From: CAVYXZ01 sp965223835 | GTDB taxonomy: Bacteria; Chloroflexota; Anaerolineae; Aggregatilineales; Phototrophicaceae | Assembly (NCBI GenBank): GCA_965223835.1 | Contig: CBDCXQ010000001.1 | Location: forward strand, 5,518,001-5,582,000 | Direction of reading: 5' to 3' | DNA: 64,000 nucleotides | Shown: positions 35,045 through 44,718 of the stretch, piece by piece | Layout of the letters: every line of letters begins with the position of its first letter | Position numbering within the stretch: position 1 is the first letter of the stretch | Translations under genes and position numbers: made by a program | Notes under the pieces: generated by a model | What the model saw: only the letters and a program-made list of their open reading frames with translations | Databases searched by the model: none | What the model was told of the DNA's origin: nothing

Positions 35045-35827
35045 ATGACATTTCGCAGCGATGCCCTGGCCGGGCAACATATCATTATTTCGGGTGGTGC
35101 GGGGGCGATTGGTGTCGGCATCATTAAAAAACTCACTGAACATGGCGCGCAGATGACCGTCAACGATCTGTTGGATCCAGCAGTTGCTGATCGACGTTTG
35201 ACGAGTTTGGGTATAGATATGGCGCAGGTTCGTTATTTTCAAGGTGATCTCACCCAGACGGCAACAGTAGCTCAATTCGTCGAGCATGCCCAGGCCGGGT
35301 TTGGCCCGATTCATACCGCATTGTGCCATGTCGGGATGGTGATTCCGGGTCCGATTATGGCGTTGACGCAGGCCGATTGGGAACAAACGCAATCTGTCAA
35401 TGTGACGACCGCGTTCTTGTTGGGACAGGCCGCCGCCGCTGCTATGATTGCGGAAAGAATCGCCGGACAATTGATCTTTACCACATCCTGGGTCGCCAAT
35501 GTGCCCTGGCCGGAGATTGGCCCCTACAACGCCAGTAAAGCCGCGATGAATCAATTGATGCGGTCATTTGCGCGGGAACTCGCGCCCCAGAGCGTGCGGG
35601 CAAATGCGATCGCGCCGGGGATTGTGGGGGTTGGAATGGCGAAAAAGCAGTGGGATACCGACCCATCCTATCGTTCCCGGGCGGAAAAAGCCATTCCGCT
35701 GGGCCACATGCAAGAACTGGAGTCGGTGGCCGATGCTTTCTTATTTCTGTGCAGTCCCGCCGCTCAGTATATGACCGGCAGCGTGTTGACGGTTGATGGC
35801 GGGTGCAGCTTGTATCCAATGGATTAA
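35045..35827 (+). CDS. Short-chain dehydrogenase/reductase
   Basis: The 260-residue enzyme has the NAD(P)-binding Gly-rich loop SGGAGAIGVGI at the N-terminus and the catalytic Ser-Tyr-Lys: Ser in FTTSWVAN and YNASKAAM (Tyr and Lys). The usual NNAG is replaced by CHVG, a tolerated variation. The end shows MTGSVLTVDGG typical of SDRs. AGGAGG lies 8 bases before the ATG, an excellent ribosome site. It is divergent from the class IV aminotransferase gene and ends close to the alpha/beta hydrolase gene stop on the other strand. Substrate unknown. Confidence 0.92.
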   Translation: MTFRSDALAGQHIIISGGAGAIGVGIIKKLTEHGAQMTVNDLLDPAVADRRLTSLGIDMAQVRYFQGDLTQTATVAQFVEHAQAGFGPIHTALCHVGMVIPGPIMALTQADWEQTQSVNVTTAFLLGQAAAAAMIAERIAGQLIFTTSWVANVPWPEIGPYNASKAAMNQLMRSFARELAPQSVRANAIAPGIVGVGMAKKQWDTDPSYRSRAEKAIPLGHMQELESVADAFLFLCSPAAQYMTGSVLTVDGGCSLYPMD

Positions 35828-35849
35828 CGGCGACGCGGCCTGAACGCTG

Positions 35850-36911
35850 CTAAAAATTAACCGCCAGCCATTCTAGCATACGATTCCAGAACAAGTAGGT
35901 ATTGGGCCAGTCGAAAACGTGGCCCGTTCCGGCCAGACACATCTGGTCCGTGCCCGACGGTAACGCCCGCGCCAGCCGCTGAAAGGCACTCGCGGGAACG
36001 TTCAGCGTCGAGTCATGTTCATTGTACACGAGTAAGATGGGGATGTCGGGCACGCGCTCGGCATACTCCATCACGTTCATAATGGGTTCCGCCGGAGCGA
36101 CACGCATATAACGGGAAACGGCTGCCATTCCAGCACCGGGAAGTTGTACGAGTGGAATCTGGCGTAACAGGCGAATGTGTTTGTATTCCGCCAGACTGAC
36201 GGGCGGTGGCGCACCAGCTACAATCGCATCAATGGGCTGACCATTGGCAGCAGCGAGAAACGCGGTGTTTGCGCCCACCGACCAACCAACCACGGCAATG
36301 TGCTGATAGCCCCGTTCTTTTATATATTTGAGCATGGCGTTCAAGTCATAAACAGTTTCGTGGTTGGCGCGATACACGCCACCACTTTCCATGTGACCGC
36401 GAAAATCGAACGTAAACACATCATAGTCTGTGGTCAGCACGGCACAAGTTTGAACAATTGCCAGCGTATTCTTGCTGCGCCCAGCCCCATGACACACAAT
36501 CACCGCCCTGTCACTTTGCTTCTGGCCGTCGGTCAGGTCTAGGGCTTGAATGCGCACGCCGTCTTCAGTGCGTAGAGTCAGGCGGCGGTGCGGCAAGGCA
36601 TATTGCACCAGCGCGCGATTGGCTTTATGAATCCAGCGATACTTGTTGTCACTATCAAACAGTACCCGAAACACCAATAGCCCGAGGTGATAAGCGGCTA
36701 GTCCCCCTAGGATAATGGCACCGAGTTCGCTCACGCCACAGCAACCAGTTCGGTAAACACTGTAGAGGGCCAGCAATGCCAATAGGCCGATTGTCAGCAG
36801 GCTGCCCATCTGTAAGAGGTAACGCGTGCTAAAAAAACCAGTGTACCATTGCACCAGCCAGAAGGAAACGAAGGAGACAATAAATAACCCGGTAGGAATA
36901 ACAACACTCAA
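35850..36911 (-). CDS. Alpha/beta hydrolase with N-terminal membrane segments
   Basis: The 353-residue protein has two or three helices in the first 100 residues (LFIVSFVSFWLVQWYTG, IGLLALLALYSVY, IILGGLAAYHLGLLVF). The hydrolase follows: oxyanion stretch VIVCHGAGRSKN, nucleophile elbow VVGWSVGANT, charge-relay Asp in VYNEHDSTLN and His in AGTGHVFDW. These residues place it with BEM46-like or DUF1100-type membrane hydrolases. The active site would lie on the cytoplasmic side or outside, depending on the helix count. The substrate is unknown. The start ATG at 36911 is the first in frame. Confidence 0.85.
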   Translation of the reverse strand: MSVVIPTGLFIVSFVSFWLVQWYTGFFSTRYLLQMGSLLTIGLLALLALYSVYRTGCCGVSELGAIILGGLAAYHLGLLVFRVLFDSDNKYRWIHKANRALVQYALPHRRLTLRTEDGVRIQALDLTDGQKQSDRAVIVCHGAGRSKNTLAIVQTCAVLTTDYDVFTFDFRGHMESGGVYRANHETVYDLNAMLKYIKERGYQHIAVVGWSVGANTAFLAAANGQPIDAIVAGAPPPVSLAEYKHIRLLRQIPLVQLPGAGMAAVSRYMRVAPAEPIMNVMEYAERVPDIPILLVYNEHDSTLNVPASAFQRLARALPSGTDQMCLAGTGHVFDWPNTYLFWNRMLEWLAVNF

Positions 36912-36983
36912 ATTTTATGGCCCTCATCCATCGCTGCTAAAATTAGAATATCATGGCCCGATTGGTGAAACAACACGCTTGCC

Positions 36984-37490
36984 TCATCGGTACAAGCCCA
37001 TTGCGGCATACATAACAACCCCGGAAGACGGCGATTGGCGGGCACCGATTTGCCGAACAGTATCAAATCCAATGGTAGTCGCTAACGCTTGGAAGCGTTC
37101 ACAGGGCAATGGAAAGGGGATATAGCCGCGCGGCCAGCGCACATCATATTCGACCACCAATAACCGGCCCCCTGGTCGCAAGTAAGACGCCAGTTGACGC
37201 AGCACGATTTCCTGCTGCCGAACAAAATGCAGCGCGTTGGCGATCAGTAACCCATCCAATGGTGGCAGGGTAGGGATTGGTTGGGTGAAGTCGGCAACGA
37301 TTGTTTGGGCATTATGCTGTTGGCGTAACGCACTGGCATCGCGATCAATAGCGTAGAGCGTGGCGTCCGGTCCGACGCAATCTCGCAATGCACGGGTGAA
37401 ATTGCCCCTCCCTGCGCCAACGTCGGCCCAGATACCGCCCGGTTCCGGGATACCATTCTGAATAAGCGCGACCATTTCCGCATGATTCAT
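36984..37490 (-). CDS. Class I SAM-dependent methyltransferase
   Basis: The 168-residue product (or 188 if the GTG at 37550 is used) carries motif I DVGAGRGNF, motif II acid YAIDRDASAL, motif III DGLLIANALHFV and the post-motif segment YLRPGGRLLVVEYD. A UbiE/COQ5-like enzyme is likely, acting on a small molecule; the substrate is not evident. The ATG at 37490 (MNHAEMVAL) gives an N-terminus closer to family members. It is a lone gene 70 bases upstream of the hydrolase gene. Confidence 0.8.
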   Translation of the reverse strand: MNHAEMVALIQNGIPEPGGIWADVGAGRGNFTRALRDCVGPDATLYAIDRDASALRQQHNAQTIVADFTQPIPTLPPLDGLLIANALHFVRQQEIVLRQLASYLRPGGRLLVVEYDVRWPRGYIPFPLPCERFQALATTIGFDTVRQIGARQSPSSGVVMYAAMGLYR

Positions 37491-37674
37491 AGAAATTTGC
37501 CCAGGAAGCTCAGGAATTTTGTCCTGGGTACAATGCCTCGTCCCTTTCACATAACTATTACAGCCACATCGGGCGGGTGAGATTGGTGAATGTCAGACTA
37601 GCTTGTTCAAGCTCGTGCAATCATCATACTTTTTGGATACAACTTCACCTTTGAATATCAATCCTGAGCCATGA

Positions 37675-38931
37675 CTATTGATCAATCTCCAGGCAAATAA
37701 CAGTAACCGGGTTATCAGGCATTGTTGACGGCCCTTGAATCATTAATTTGCCGTTATCAGAAATAATCTTCAAATCTTGGGAGATAGAATGATCAAGCCA
37801 GCGGGCGGAAACGACTTTCATAGATGGTATAATAAACTTACCCGCATCATTCCACTCAAAAATGTGTAGATAGACGACATCGTCTTTCATGGTAGTGCGA
37901 CACCAGCTCATTCCTTGAATGGGGCCAGGGTGTGTACCATATATTGCCTCGCCATTTCGATCCAGCCACTGACCCATTGCCGTGAGTCGTTCAACGCTTG
38001 GCTCAGGAATATTGCCCTCAGCATCAGGGCCAATATTGAGTAGATAATTGCCACCCTTGCTCACAATATCAACCAGGTTGCGAATCAATGTCTCGGTTGA
38101 TTTCCAATTATGATCATGCGTTTTGTAGCCCCAGGTATCATTGATTGTGGCCGGTGTTTCCCAATCTAGATCTGCCAGGAGGTCAGCAGGGATAGCATTG
38201 TCTTGAGCAGTAGCGTAATCCCCCAGGGCATTGCCCAGTCGACCACACACCAGGCAATCTGGCTGAAGTTCATGTACGAGATCTAGAAGTGATTGACTCT
38301 GCTCCTCTGAAATGCCTTTGGGTGTGTCGAACCAGATAATCGCAATCGGGCCGTATCGAGTTAGAATCTCGGTGACCTGGGGTTTGACATAATTCTGGAT
38401 ATAATCGTCAAAGTTCTTCTGTGTGTCGTCAAAATCCCAATTATTGCCATCACCATCGGGATGATGCCAATCTTGAGTTTGTGAATAATAGAGGCCCAGT
38501 TTGATACCCTCTTTTTGGCAAGCGTCGGCTAATTCTTGGAGAATATCGCGGCCAAACGGGGTGCCATCTACAATGTTATAGGTGGTCTGATCGGTTTTAT
38601 ACATACAAAATCCATCATGATGCTTCGATGTCAGTATGATATATTTTTGACCGGCCCGTTTTGCTAAGGCCACAATCTGGTTCGCATCATAGTGAATGGG
38701 ATTGAAGACTTCTGCCAGTTTTTCGTATTCCCGAACGGGAATCTGTGCGCGTAGCATGATCCACTCGCCAATGCCAGGAATGTCTTGGCCTTGCCATCGA
38801 CCTGCTGGAATACTATAGATGCCCCAGTGAATAAACAGACCAAATTTCGCGTCACGCCACCAATTTAGCCGCGGATCCAGGTTCGCACCTGGCCGCTGTC
38901 CGCGTTGGGGTTCAAAAGGATGTTCGGACAT
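37675..38931 (-). CDS. GH29 alpha-L-fucosidase
   Basis: The 418-residue enzyme has the GH29 signature region: WWRDAKFGLFIHWGIYSIPA at the N-terminus, KYIILTSKHHDGFCMYKT, and IAIIWFDTPKG around the nucleophile Asp. The catalytic TIM barrel is followed by a short beta domain. There is no signal peptide, so it should act in the cytoplasm on fucosyl-oligosaccharides, releasing L-fucose. An AAAGGTAATT stretch precedes the start. No fucose permease or isomerase is adjacent, so its substrate may arrive by another route. Confidence 0.93.
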   Translation of the reverse strand: MSEHPFEPQRGQRPGANLDPRLNWWRDAKFGLFIHWGIYSIPAGRWQGQDIPGIGEWIMLRAQIPVREYEKLAEVFNPIHYDANQIVALAKRAGQKYIILTSKHHDGFCMYKTDQTTYNIVDGTPFGRDILQELADACQKEGIKLGLYYSQTQDWHHPDGDGNNWDFDDTQKNFDDYIQNYVKPQVTEILTRYGPIAIIWFDTPKGISEEQSQSLLDLVHELQPDCLVCGRLGNALGDYATAQDNAIPADLLADLDWETPATINDTWGYKTHDHNWKSTETLIRNLVDIVSKGGNYLLNIGPDAEGNIPEPSVERLTAMGQWLDRNGEAIYGTHPGPIQGMSWCRTTMKDDVVYLHIFEWNDAGKFIIPSMKVVSARWLDHSISQDLKIISDNGKLMIQGPSTMPDNPVTVICLEIDQ

Positions 38932-39035
38932 ACCAATTACCTTTCTATTTGCAGCAACTAAATAATAACATTATAAAAACCGGCTGGCAAACCCAGAGAT
39001 TCAGCGTCAACATCGGTTAGAGGTGATCTCTGATA

Positions 39036-39827
39036 TTAGTTCTGGGTCATCGAAACGGTGTATTCTGCGATTTTTTCGACCATCAATTGCGCAACCTGCA
39101 AGCGATAGGCCCAGCGTCGGGGGTCACTATCGAGGTTACTCAGCCAGGTTTGATAATCGCCATCAGCTTTTTGATGCCCATAACCATCGCCGGTCTCGAA
39201 TTCCAGCCCATCAACCGTGAAATAACCCAGCTCGACATGGCCGTGCAGGCACAAGGGCCAGGTGGCATCAACGGCAATCGTGTCGTCGGCACAGTGTTCA
39301 TTCAGCGCCGCAACCGCCCGCCGCGATAAACCGCGTGACCCGGACCCCAGGTCCCAATGCCAGCCCGTTGCGTGGGCAAAGACCTTGTTGATAATGCTTT
39401 CGGTGTCGCGCTGTACGCCGGGATGTGACTGAAACGCACGCGCGGTGCGACCCAGCACGGTGAAGTCATGCGTTTGGATCCGGTCGGCAGTCGCTCGAAG
39501 TTCCTCCGGGTAATGCTCCGCCCAGTGGACCACCCGGTCGCCATCACAGTACAGGATATGCGATGTTTCCCAGGCGAGTGCTGTTGTTACAGCAGTGCGG
39601 CGGGCCATCCCTAGCTTATGGATCACCGGGTCGGTGCCGCGTGATTCAACTTCAATCAAGGCGCCGGCAGCCTGCCAATGAGCCAGCACCTGCTTATTCG
39701 CCTGGGGGCTGGCACAGATCGCGATACCGGCAAAAATGTCGGTCAACAACGGCAGGGATTTTTGCACCTGTGAATCTAGCTTGCCAGCGGGGTCATGATA
39801 CAGGATGGCAAGGGCTGTGGACGACAT
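39036..39827 (-). CDS. Unknown protein with GT-A-like motif
   Basis: The 263-residue protein has a nucleotide-sugar-like start (ALAILYHDPAGK), a conserved-looking ILYCDGDRVVHW that resembles the DXD motif of GT-A glycosyltransferases, and WDLGSGSRGLSRRA followed by VDATWPLCLHGHVELGYFTV. A glycosyltransferase-like or glycan-processing role is possible, but the family is not recognised with confidence. No membrane segment or signal peptide. It stands alone between the fucosidase gene and the TPR gene on the same strand. Confidence 0.6.
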   Translation of the reverse strand: MSSTALAILYHDPAGKLDSQVQKSLPLLTDIFAGIAICASPQANKQVLAHWQAAGALIEVESRGTDPVIHKLGMARRTAVTTALAWETSHILYCDGDRVVHWAEHYPEELRATADRIQTHDFTVLGRTARAFQSHPGVQRDTESIINKVFAHATGWHWDLGSGSRGLSRRAVAALNEHCADDTIAVDATWPLCLHGHVELGYFTVDGLEFETGDGYGHQKADGDYQTWLSNLDSDPRRWAYRLQVAQLMVEKIAEYTVSMTQN

Positions 39828-39868
39828 AGCCGAATCTCCGGGTCGGGTTCACGGCCCAGAATTTTACA

Positions 39869-40678
39869 TCACCGCAGTTGGGCTAACAATGCTGTGTAAG
39901 CAGAGTCCGCCTGCAATGTGGTGAGCATCTGCGACCGAAAAGAATCATTGGCGGCAGTCAGGGCCGTTTGACACAGCGTTACAGCGGTGATTGAATCGTC
40001 TTGCAGGAAGGCGACCAACCCGCGATTAAAGCGAATCATCGGATCATCTGGCATCATTTGCTCAGCATCGGCATAGTCTTGGGCGGCATGATGGTAGGCA
40101 CCCAGGCGACGGTAGGCATGGGCACACGCGAGCAGTAATCTGGCTTTGATGGGCACCAGGTAGGCAATGGCTTCAGTGTCGAAATCGGCGTCCAGCAGCG
40201 CCAATGCCTGATCGTAACCGGCCACCGCTGCTGCATCGTTGCCCTGTCGTACCAGCAGGTCCGCCTCCCACTCAGACCAACGCCAGGATGGAGGTTGTGC
40301 CCGCACAATGGGCAAAGCGATGTCGATGTGGTTATGATCGAGCAGCAACCGCAGATACACCTCGGTCAATCGCGATTCCTGCGGCCAGCGAGCATGGGCG
40401 TCCGCCAGTAAATTGAGGGCCGCGTTGCTATCTTGCGAATTTTCCAGCAACAGCGCAACCTGGGTAAAATCGTCCGCCGTTGGCACTGCAAGTTGATCCA
40501 GGTCAGTCAGAGCCTGCTCACTGTCACCGTTCAACTGGCGCAAGATGGTCAGCCGCCAGCGCCGAACGCGATCATCCTGCGGCTGGGCTGCCAGGTGTTG
40601 CGCGATGGCCGCCAGCGCATCTTCCAACTCGCCGGTTTGGATGAAGGCAACTGCCAGTTCGAGCGGCGAATAACTCAT
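39869..40678 (-). CDS. TPR-repeat protein
   Basis: The 269-residue soluble protein consists of TPR-like helix pairs from the N-terminus: LAVAFIQTGELEDALAAIAQ, then NAALNLLADAHARWP, AAVAGYDQALALLDAD and ending QDYADAEQMMPDDPMIRFN. Such proteins scaffold partner proteins. Its start overlaps the stop of the 217-residue gene upstream by 4 bases, and both lie downstream of the sensor kinase gene. It may be a partner of those proteins, but this is inferred from position only. Confidence 0.85.
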   Translation of the reverse strand: MSYSPLELAVAFIQTGELEDALAAIAQHLAAQPQDDRVRRWRLTILRQLNGDSEQALTDLDQLAVPTADDFTQVALLLENSQDSNAALNLLADAHARWPQESRLTEVYLRLLLDHNHIDIALPIVRAQPPSWRWSEWEADLLVRQGNDAAAVAGYDQALALLDADFDTEAIAYLVPIKARLLLACAHAYRRLGAYHHAAQDYADAEQMMPDDPMIRFNRGLVAFLQDDSITAVTLCQTALTAANDSFRSQMLTTLQADSAYTALLAQLR

Positions 40679-41328
40679 GCCTCGTCGCCCGGCAAGCCAA
40701 AGACATAGGCTCGTTGCCGTGCGTCCATCGCATCACTCAGGGTAGTTTCGTCGCGAGTTCGCCAGGTAACGAAAATGTCCTTGATAAAGCTGCCCAATAA
40801 CTCAAAGGCCAGCAGCTTGAAATCGGTATCCTCGATGGTGCTGTCCTGCCGGGGCCAGCCATATCCCCAGGCAAACCATGAGCCATCGGGGAGAATCAGG
40901 AAGTCATAAAATGATTCTTCGGTGGGATTGCTGCCGATAAACACGGCGATGCGCCCGCAAATTTGCTTGAACGCAATGCCGGGTATCTGAGCTTCGTCGC
41001 GGATGTTAGGCCGGGCAGCGCCGACCAATGGCACGAAGATAATGCTCCAATCCTCAATCGCGACGCGCAGCGCTTTGCGACCACCGCCTGCCGGGTGATC
41101 GATATAGCGGGGTTCACCCATCTCCGTCAGACCCTGTTCGCGCAATTCATAAATCGCCGATTGCAGCGCCTGAAATAGCATGTCGGTGAATTTTTTGGTG
41201 CGCTCATCAATTTGGGCGCGTTCGGTGCGCCGCCGCAACAGAATTGATTCGGCCTCCTGTATTGAGTGTTCAAGCTGCGACTGTTTGCGCTCGTTAAAGC
41301 TATTGGTTAAGCCAAATTCGTCCATCAT
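40675..41328 (-). CDS. Unknown 217-residue protein
   Basis: I do not recognise the family. A helical N-terminal section with a coiled-coil look (ERKQSQLEHSIQEAESILLR) precedes a beta-rich centre (DWSIIFVPLVGAARPN, KQICGRIAVFIGS), followed by FYDFLILPDGSWFAWGYGWP and helices. No signal peptide or membrane helix. It lies between the histidine kinase (its start is 2 bases after the kinase stop) and the TPR gene, with which it overlaps by 4 bases. The three-gene run suggests a signalling-related role (inference). Confidence 0.65.
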   Translation of the reverse strand: MMDEFGLTNSFNERKQSQLEHSIQEAESILLRRRTERAQIDERTKKFTDMLFQALQSAIYELREQGLTEMGEPRYIDHPAGGGRKALRVAIEDWSIIFVPLVGAARPNIRDEAQIPGIAFKQICGRIAVFIGSNPTEESFYDFLILPDGSWFAWGYGWPRQDSTIEDTDFKLLAFELLGSFIKDIFVTWRTRDETTLSDAMDARQRAYVFGLPGDEA

Positions 41329-41330
41329 GG

Positions 41331-43592
41331 TTAGTTCCTGTTATTCAACAATGGTAATGCGATGAAAAAACAACTGCCCTGGTCAAGCTCACTCTCGACC
41401 CATATTCTGCCGTTATGGAGGTCAACGATTTCCTGGGCAATGCTCAATCCTAATCCAGTCCCTTTCACCCGGTCGTTACCCCGCACAAAAGGTTTAAATA
41501 TCGTGCTCAGATTTTCGGGCGCGATGCCCATCCCGTTATCGCGGACTGTAATAATGGCCTGCTGATCGTCCGCTTCCAGGCCCACATCAATGGATCCACC
41601 GGCGGGTGTGTAATGCAAACTGTTCGTCACCAGATTGGTAATCACCTGGGTCAGCCGTTGGGCATCGGCCTCGATATATTGCGGCGAATCGGTCAGATTA
41701 ATTCGCAACTGGATGTCTTTAGCCTCAGCTTCTGCCATCTGTACGCGCACCACATCGCTCAATAGTTGCTGGAGTTCGACTTCGGCCAGGTTCAGCGCGA
41801 TTAAGCCACGCTCAAAACGTGATTGATCTAACAGGTCTTCAACCAGCTTTTGCATCCGCAGCGTCACATCATTAATCACATCCAGATGCTCACCAATCCG
41901 CTGGGGATCGCGATTGAGGAGATACAGTCGCGTGCGCAGATTGGTGATCGGCGTGCGCAGTTCGTGTGAAGCGGTGGCGATGAAGCGCGACTGCTGGTTC
42001 TGTAATCCCTTTTCCTGGCTAATGTCCCGCACCACGACAACGATTTGCGAATAACCGTCGGCAGGAATGCCGCTGAGCGAGACGGTCAACCCGGCATCAA
42101 ACTTGACACCATCTTTGCGCCTGAGTCGAATTTCAGCGCGGTAACTGTCTCCGGCTTCCACATCAGAGCGCATCGCCTCCCATTTTTCGGCAAAGTGCCC
42201 TTTATAGTCAAAAGCAGCCAATGGCTGGCCCACGAGTTCAGCGGCACTGTAGCCGGTGATGTTGGTGATGGCCTGGTTGACATATTGAATATGGTCATTG
42301 GCGATATAAACGATGCCCTCGCCAGTGGCTTCAAGGATGGTTTGTAATTGCTGCCGTTCCCGATTGAGTTCAGCAGTACGAGAAGCGACGCGTTGTTCCA
42401 ATTCGTTGGCATAGCGTTGAATCGTCTCGAACTGACGGGCGTTGCGGATCGCGCTGCTGGTCTGGTTGGCAAATGATAAGAGCCGTTCAGCATGCTGTTG
42501 GGTATACGCGCCATAGCTCCCGCTGTTAAGGGTCAAAAAGCCGATCACCTCGTCATCAGCCCGAATCGGTGCACCGACAAAGGATTTGATCCAACGTGAT
42601 TGGGGGAGGTGAACCCAGCGCGCGTAGGTATCAGTATTGGGAATCGTTAATGGTCTGCCGGTGGTAAACATCGTATGCAGTGTCGGGGTGTCATTGATGC
42701 GAAAGGTGACGGTTGGTACATTGATCTCACGGCCCAATTCGGTCGCCCGCTGATTGCGGACCATGCGGGCAATATCATTTTCCACCAGCATAATGTTAGC
42801 CGTATCAAACGGGACGACCTGCGCCACGCTTGACAAAATGCGGTCCAGCACCTCATCAAAGTTGAGCGTGCTGGTCAGGGTGGTGGTGGTCGAGTGCAAT
42901 GCTTCGGCCAGCAACCGCTGGTCCCGTTCCGCAGCCTCAAGCTTACGCTGTCCGGTCACATTATGAACCGTCACAACCGCGTGATGATCGTCGGGCAGCA
43001 CCCTGGCGTTCAGGACCACATCCAGCACACTGCCGGTGCGCCGTTGATAGTGATTCTGGCAGTCCATGATGGAACCCGTTTGCCAGAGGCGGGGTAAATA
43101 TTCCTCAGTCACAGTAATCGCAGTGGGCGAGGTCATCAACTGCGTGAGCGGTTGCCCGATCAGGTCAGTTCGCTGATAGTCTAATTCCTCCAAACATCGT
43201 GTATTAACATCAAGCAAAATCCCATTACGGCTAATGAGATGCATCATCACGGGCGCGGCCTGGGCGACTGCATCAAGCCGGTGAGGCGTAGACGGCATTA
43301 GTGCCTGTTCGAAAGCCGCCAACAATTGCTCCCGTTTGGGTTGCGCCAGATAATGGTTGGCCCCGGCTTGCAAGGCCCGCATGGCGCTGGCAGCGTCATC
43401 TTTTTGCCCCACACAAATCATGGGACTGTAATCGGCTCCGGTGATGTCCGCGAAACGTTCTGGTGGAAAATCGGTTACGATGAGATCAGCGTCACCGTCG
43501 GTGACCAGGGTGATGCTTGAATCGTTGGCGAACAGGTCCACGAAGGGCTGGGCGTGATCGCATAACAGACGTAAACGGATTCTTGGTCTCAT
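41331..43592 (-). CDS. Sensor histidine kinase with degenerate REC, PAS, GAF and PAS domains
   Basis: The 753-residue protein begins with a receiver-like fold (about 1-105; IVTDFPPERF could hold the phospho-acceptor, but the acidic pair is absent). A PAS domain (about 115-190), a GAF domain (about 225-390, ending FANQTSSAIRNAR), and a second PAS (about 425-530) follow. HisKA has H in ATASHELRTPIT, and HATPase boxes are NLVTNSLHY, DNGMGIAPE and GTGLGLSIA. There is no membrane helix, so it is cytoplasmic and likely senses small ligands or redox via GAF/PAS. No response regulator is adjacent; the two following genes are a possible operon. Confidence 0.9.
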   Translation of the reverse strand: MRPRIRLRLLCDHAQPFVDLFANDSSITLVTDGDADLIVTDFPPERFADITGADYSPMICVGQKDDAASAMRALQAGANHYLAQPKREQLLAAFEQALMPSTPHRLDAVAQAAPVMMHLISRNGILLDVNTRCLEELDYQRTDLIGQPLTQLMTSPTAITVTEEYLPRLWQTGSIMDCQNHYQRRTGSVLDVVLNARVLPDDHHAVVTVHNVTGQRKLEAAERDQRLLAEALHSTTTTLTSTLNFDEVLDRILSSVAQVVPFDTANIMLVENDIARMVRNQRATELGREINVPTVTFRINDTPTLHTMFTTGRPLTIPNTDTYARWVHLPQSRWIKSFVGAPIRADDEVIGFLTLNSGSYGAYTQQHAERLLSFANQTSSAIRNARQFETIQRYANELEQRVASRTAELNRERQQLQTILEATGEGIVYIANDHIQYVNQAITNITGYSAAELVGQPLAAFDYKGHFAEKWEAMRSDVEAGDSYRAEIRLRRKDGVKFDAGLTVSLSGIPADGYSQIVVVVRDISQEKGLQNQQSRFIATASHELRTPITNLRTRLYLLNRDPQRIGEHLDVINDVTLRMQKLVEDLLDQSRFERGLIALNLAEVELQQLLSDVVRVQMAEAEAKDIQLRINLTDSPQYIEADAQRLTQVITNLVTNSLHYTPAGGSIDVGLEADDQQAIITVRDNGMGIAPENLSTIFKPFVRGNDRVKGTGLGLSIAQEIVDLHNGRIWVESELDQGSCFFIALPLLNNRN

Positions 43593-43793
43593 CGTATGGC
43601 ATCAAGGTTATCTGTACACTTTCTACATTATGCGAAAAAAACGATATGGCGGCAAGGCTTGCACCCCAATTCTAACCACGAATTAGATGAGCATACCTGA
43701 ATGTTCGTGCATCAAGAGGAATGGGGTTGTCTGGTTAATGATTGGAATTGTACTCAAACATAACCGAGAACTTGTGCTGGAAGCGAATTGTGA

Positions 43794-43819
43794 CAAAAAC
43801 AGGGGGCAGCCCGCCCCCC
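43794..43819 (-). terminator. Strong rho-independent terminator of the sulfur operon
   Basis: Read on the minus strand, GGGGGC pairs with GCCCCC around a 5-base loop and is followed by TGTTTTTG. It lies about 30 bases after the DsrE-like gene stop and closes the operon. Confidence 0.85.
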
Positions 43820-43849
43820 ATTGAATTCGGACTTAATTATGCACCCGGC

Positions 43850-44386
43850 TTAGACAAAGATGACCTGCGCATCGTCGGCGATTTCGAGAAATTCCATCGC
43901 GCCCAGAACCTGAGCGTAGTCAACCAGATCTTCTTCTTCGAGTTTCATCATATCCATCGCCATCTCACAGGCATAGATATGCGCCCCGGCGTCATGGAGC
44001 ATTTCCAAAAATTCTGGCACCGGCGGAAAATCGAGATTCGAGATTTCCTTGCGCATCATCGCCGAAGCCATTGACGACATCCCCGGCAGCCCCCCCATCA
44101 TCGTCGGAATATGGAACATGGGGTGCATGTTAGGGTTGCCGACGGTGGCAACATGCAGATTTGCCATCTTGCACCTGGTAATAATATCCATCCCCCAGAA
44201 GGTGAAGAATAGATGAGCCTCAATGCCACTCATCCGGGCTGCATTCGCCAGAATCAACGGCGGGTAGGCCATATCCAGCGATCCCTTCGAGCAGATCAGG
44301 CACAGTTTTCGTTGTTTTTTCGGCTCAGCTTTTTTACGCCGCCCCAATTGTACTTTCTTTTCAACCGGTGCAACTGCCTCGACCAT
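43850..44386 (-). CDS. DsrE/DsrF/DrsH-like family protein
   Basis: The 178-residue protein belongs to the DsrE-like fold: CLICSKGSLDMAYPPLILAN, then FFTFWGMDIITRCKMANL and IYACEMAMDMM near the C-terminus, with Cys residues that could carry persulfide. This subfamily (DrsH-like, sometimes called DsrE2) is thought to take part in sulfur trafficking with TusA and DsrC-type proteins. The start is the ATG at 44386 (a GTG sits just before it; GAGGTGGT lies upstream). It ends the sulfur operon downstream of the DsrC-like gene. Confidence 0.88.
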   Translation of the reverse strand: MVEAVAPVEKKVQLGRRKKAEPKKQRKLCLICSKGSLDMAYPPLILANAARMSGIEAHLFFTFWGMDIITRCKMANLHVATVGNPNMHPMFHIPTMMGGLPGMSSMASAMMRKEISNLDFPPVPEFLEMLHDAGAHIYACEMAMDMMKLEEEDLVDYAQVLGAMEFLEIADDAQVIFV

Positions 44387-44406
44387 CACTCACCACCTCT
44401 CGTCAA

Positions 44407-44718
44407 TTATATGCAGCCCGTTGGTTTGGGTAAGCCAGCAATCATAGCGGCTTTCTTAGCGGGGCCACCAGGGAACAATTTGTACATCTCTTTGGTAGAG
44501 ACATCGGTCTGTTTGGTAATCTGGCGCAGGGTAGGACCGTCGTCCTTTTTGGCATAGACTTCACGGGCAAAGTTGATGACTACCCAGTGCCGCTCGGTGA
44601 GTTCGATGTCCTCGTCAGCAGCGATAGCGTGGGCAATGTCCTCGTTCCATTGCGTCCAATCCGCCATATAGCCTTCATCATCGAATGCCAGTGTGTCGAG
44701 AATGCTTACGTCAATCAT
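44407..44718 (-). CDS. DsrC/TusE-like sulfur carrier with one conserved cysteine
   Basis: The 103-residue protein fits the DsrC/TusE family: LTERHWVVINFAREVY, ITKQTDVSTKEMYKLFPGGP and the C-terminal GLPKPTGCI. The penultimate Cys (CysA), which carries sulfur, is present. The second Cys of DsrC (11 residues earlier) is Ala here (KKAAMIAG), as in TusE-like carriers, so the two-cysteine trisulfide chemistry of dissimilatory DsrC is not expected. It probably relays sulfur to an acceptor. The ATG overlaps the stop of the DUF1641 gene (ATGA), so the two are coupled. Confidence 0.9.
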   Translation of the reverse strand: MIDVSILDTLAFDDEGYMADWTQWNEDIAHAIAADEDIELTERHWVVINFAREVYAKKDDGPTLRQITKQTDVSTKEMYKLFPGGPAKKAAMIAGLPKPTGCI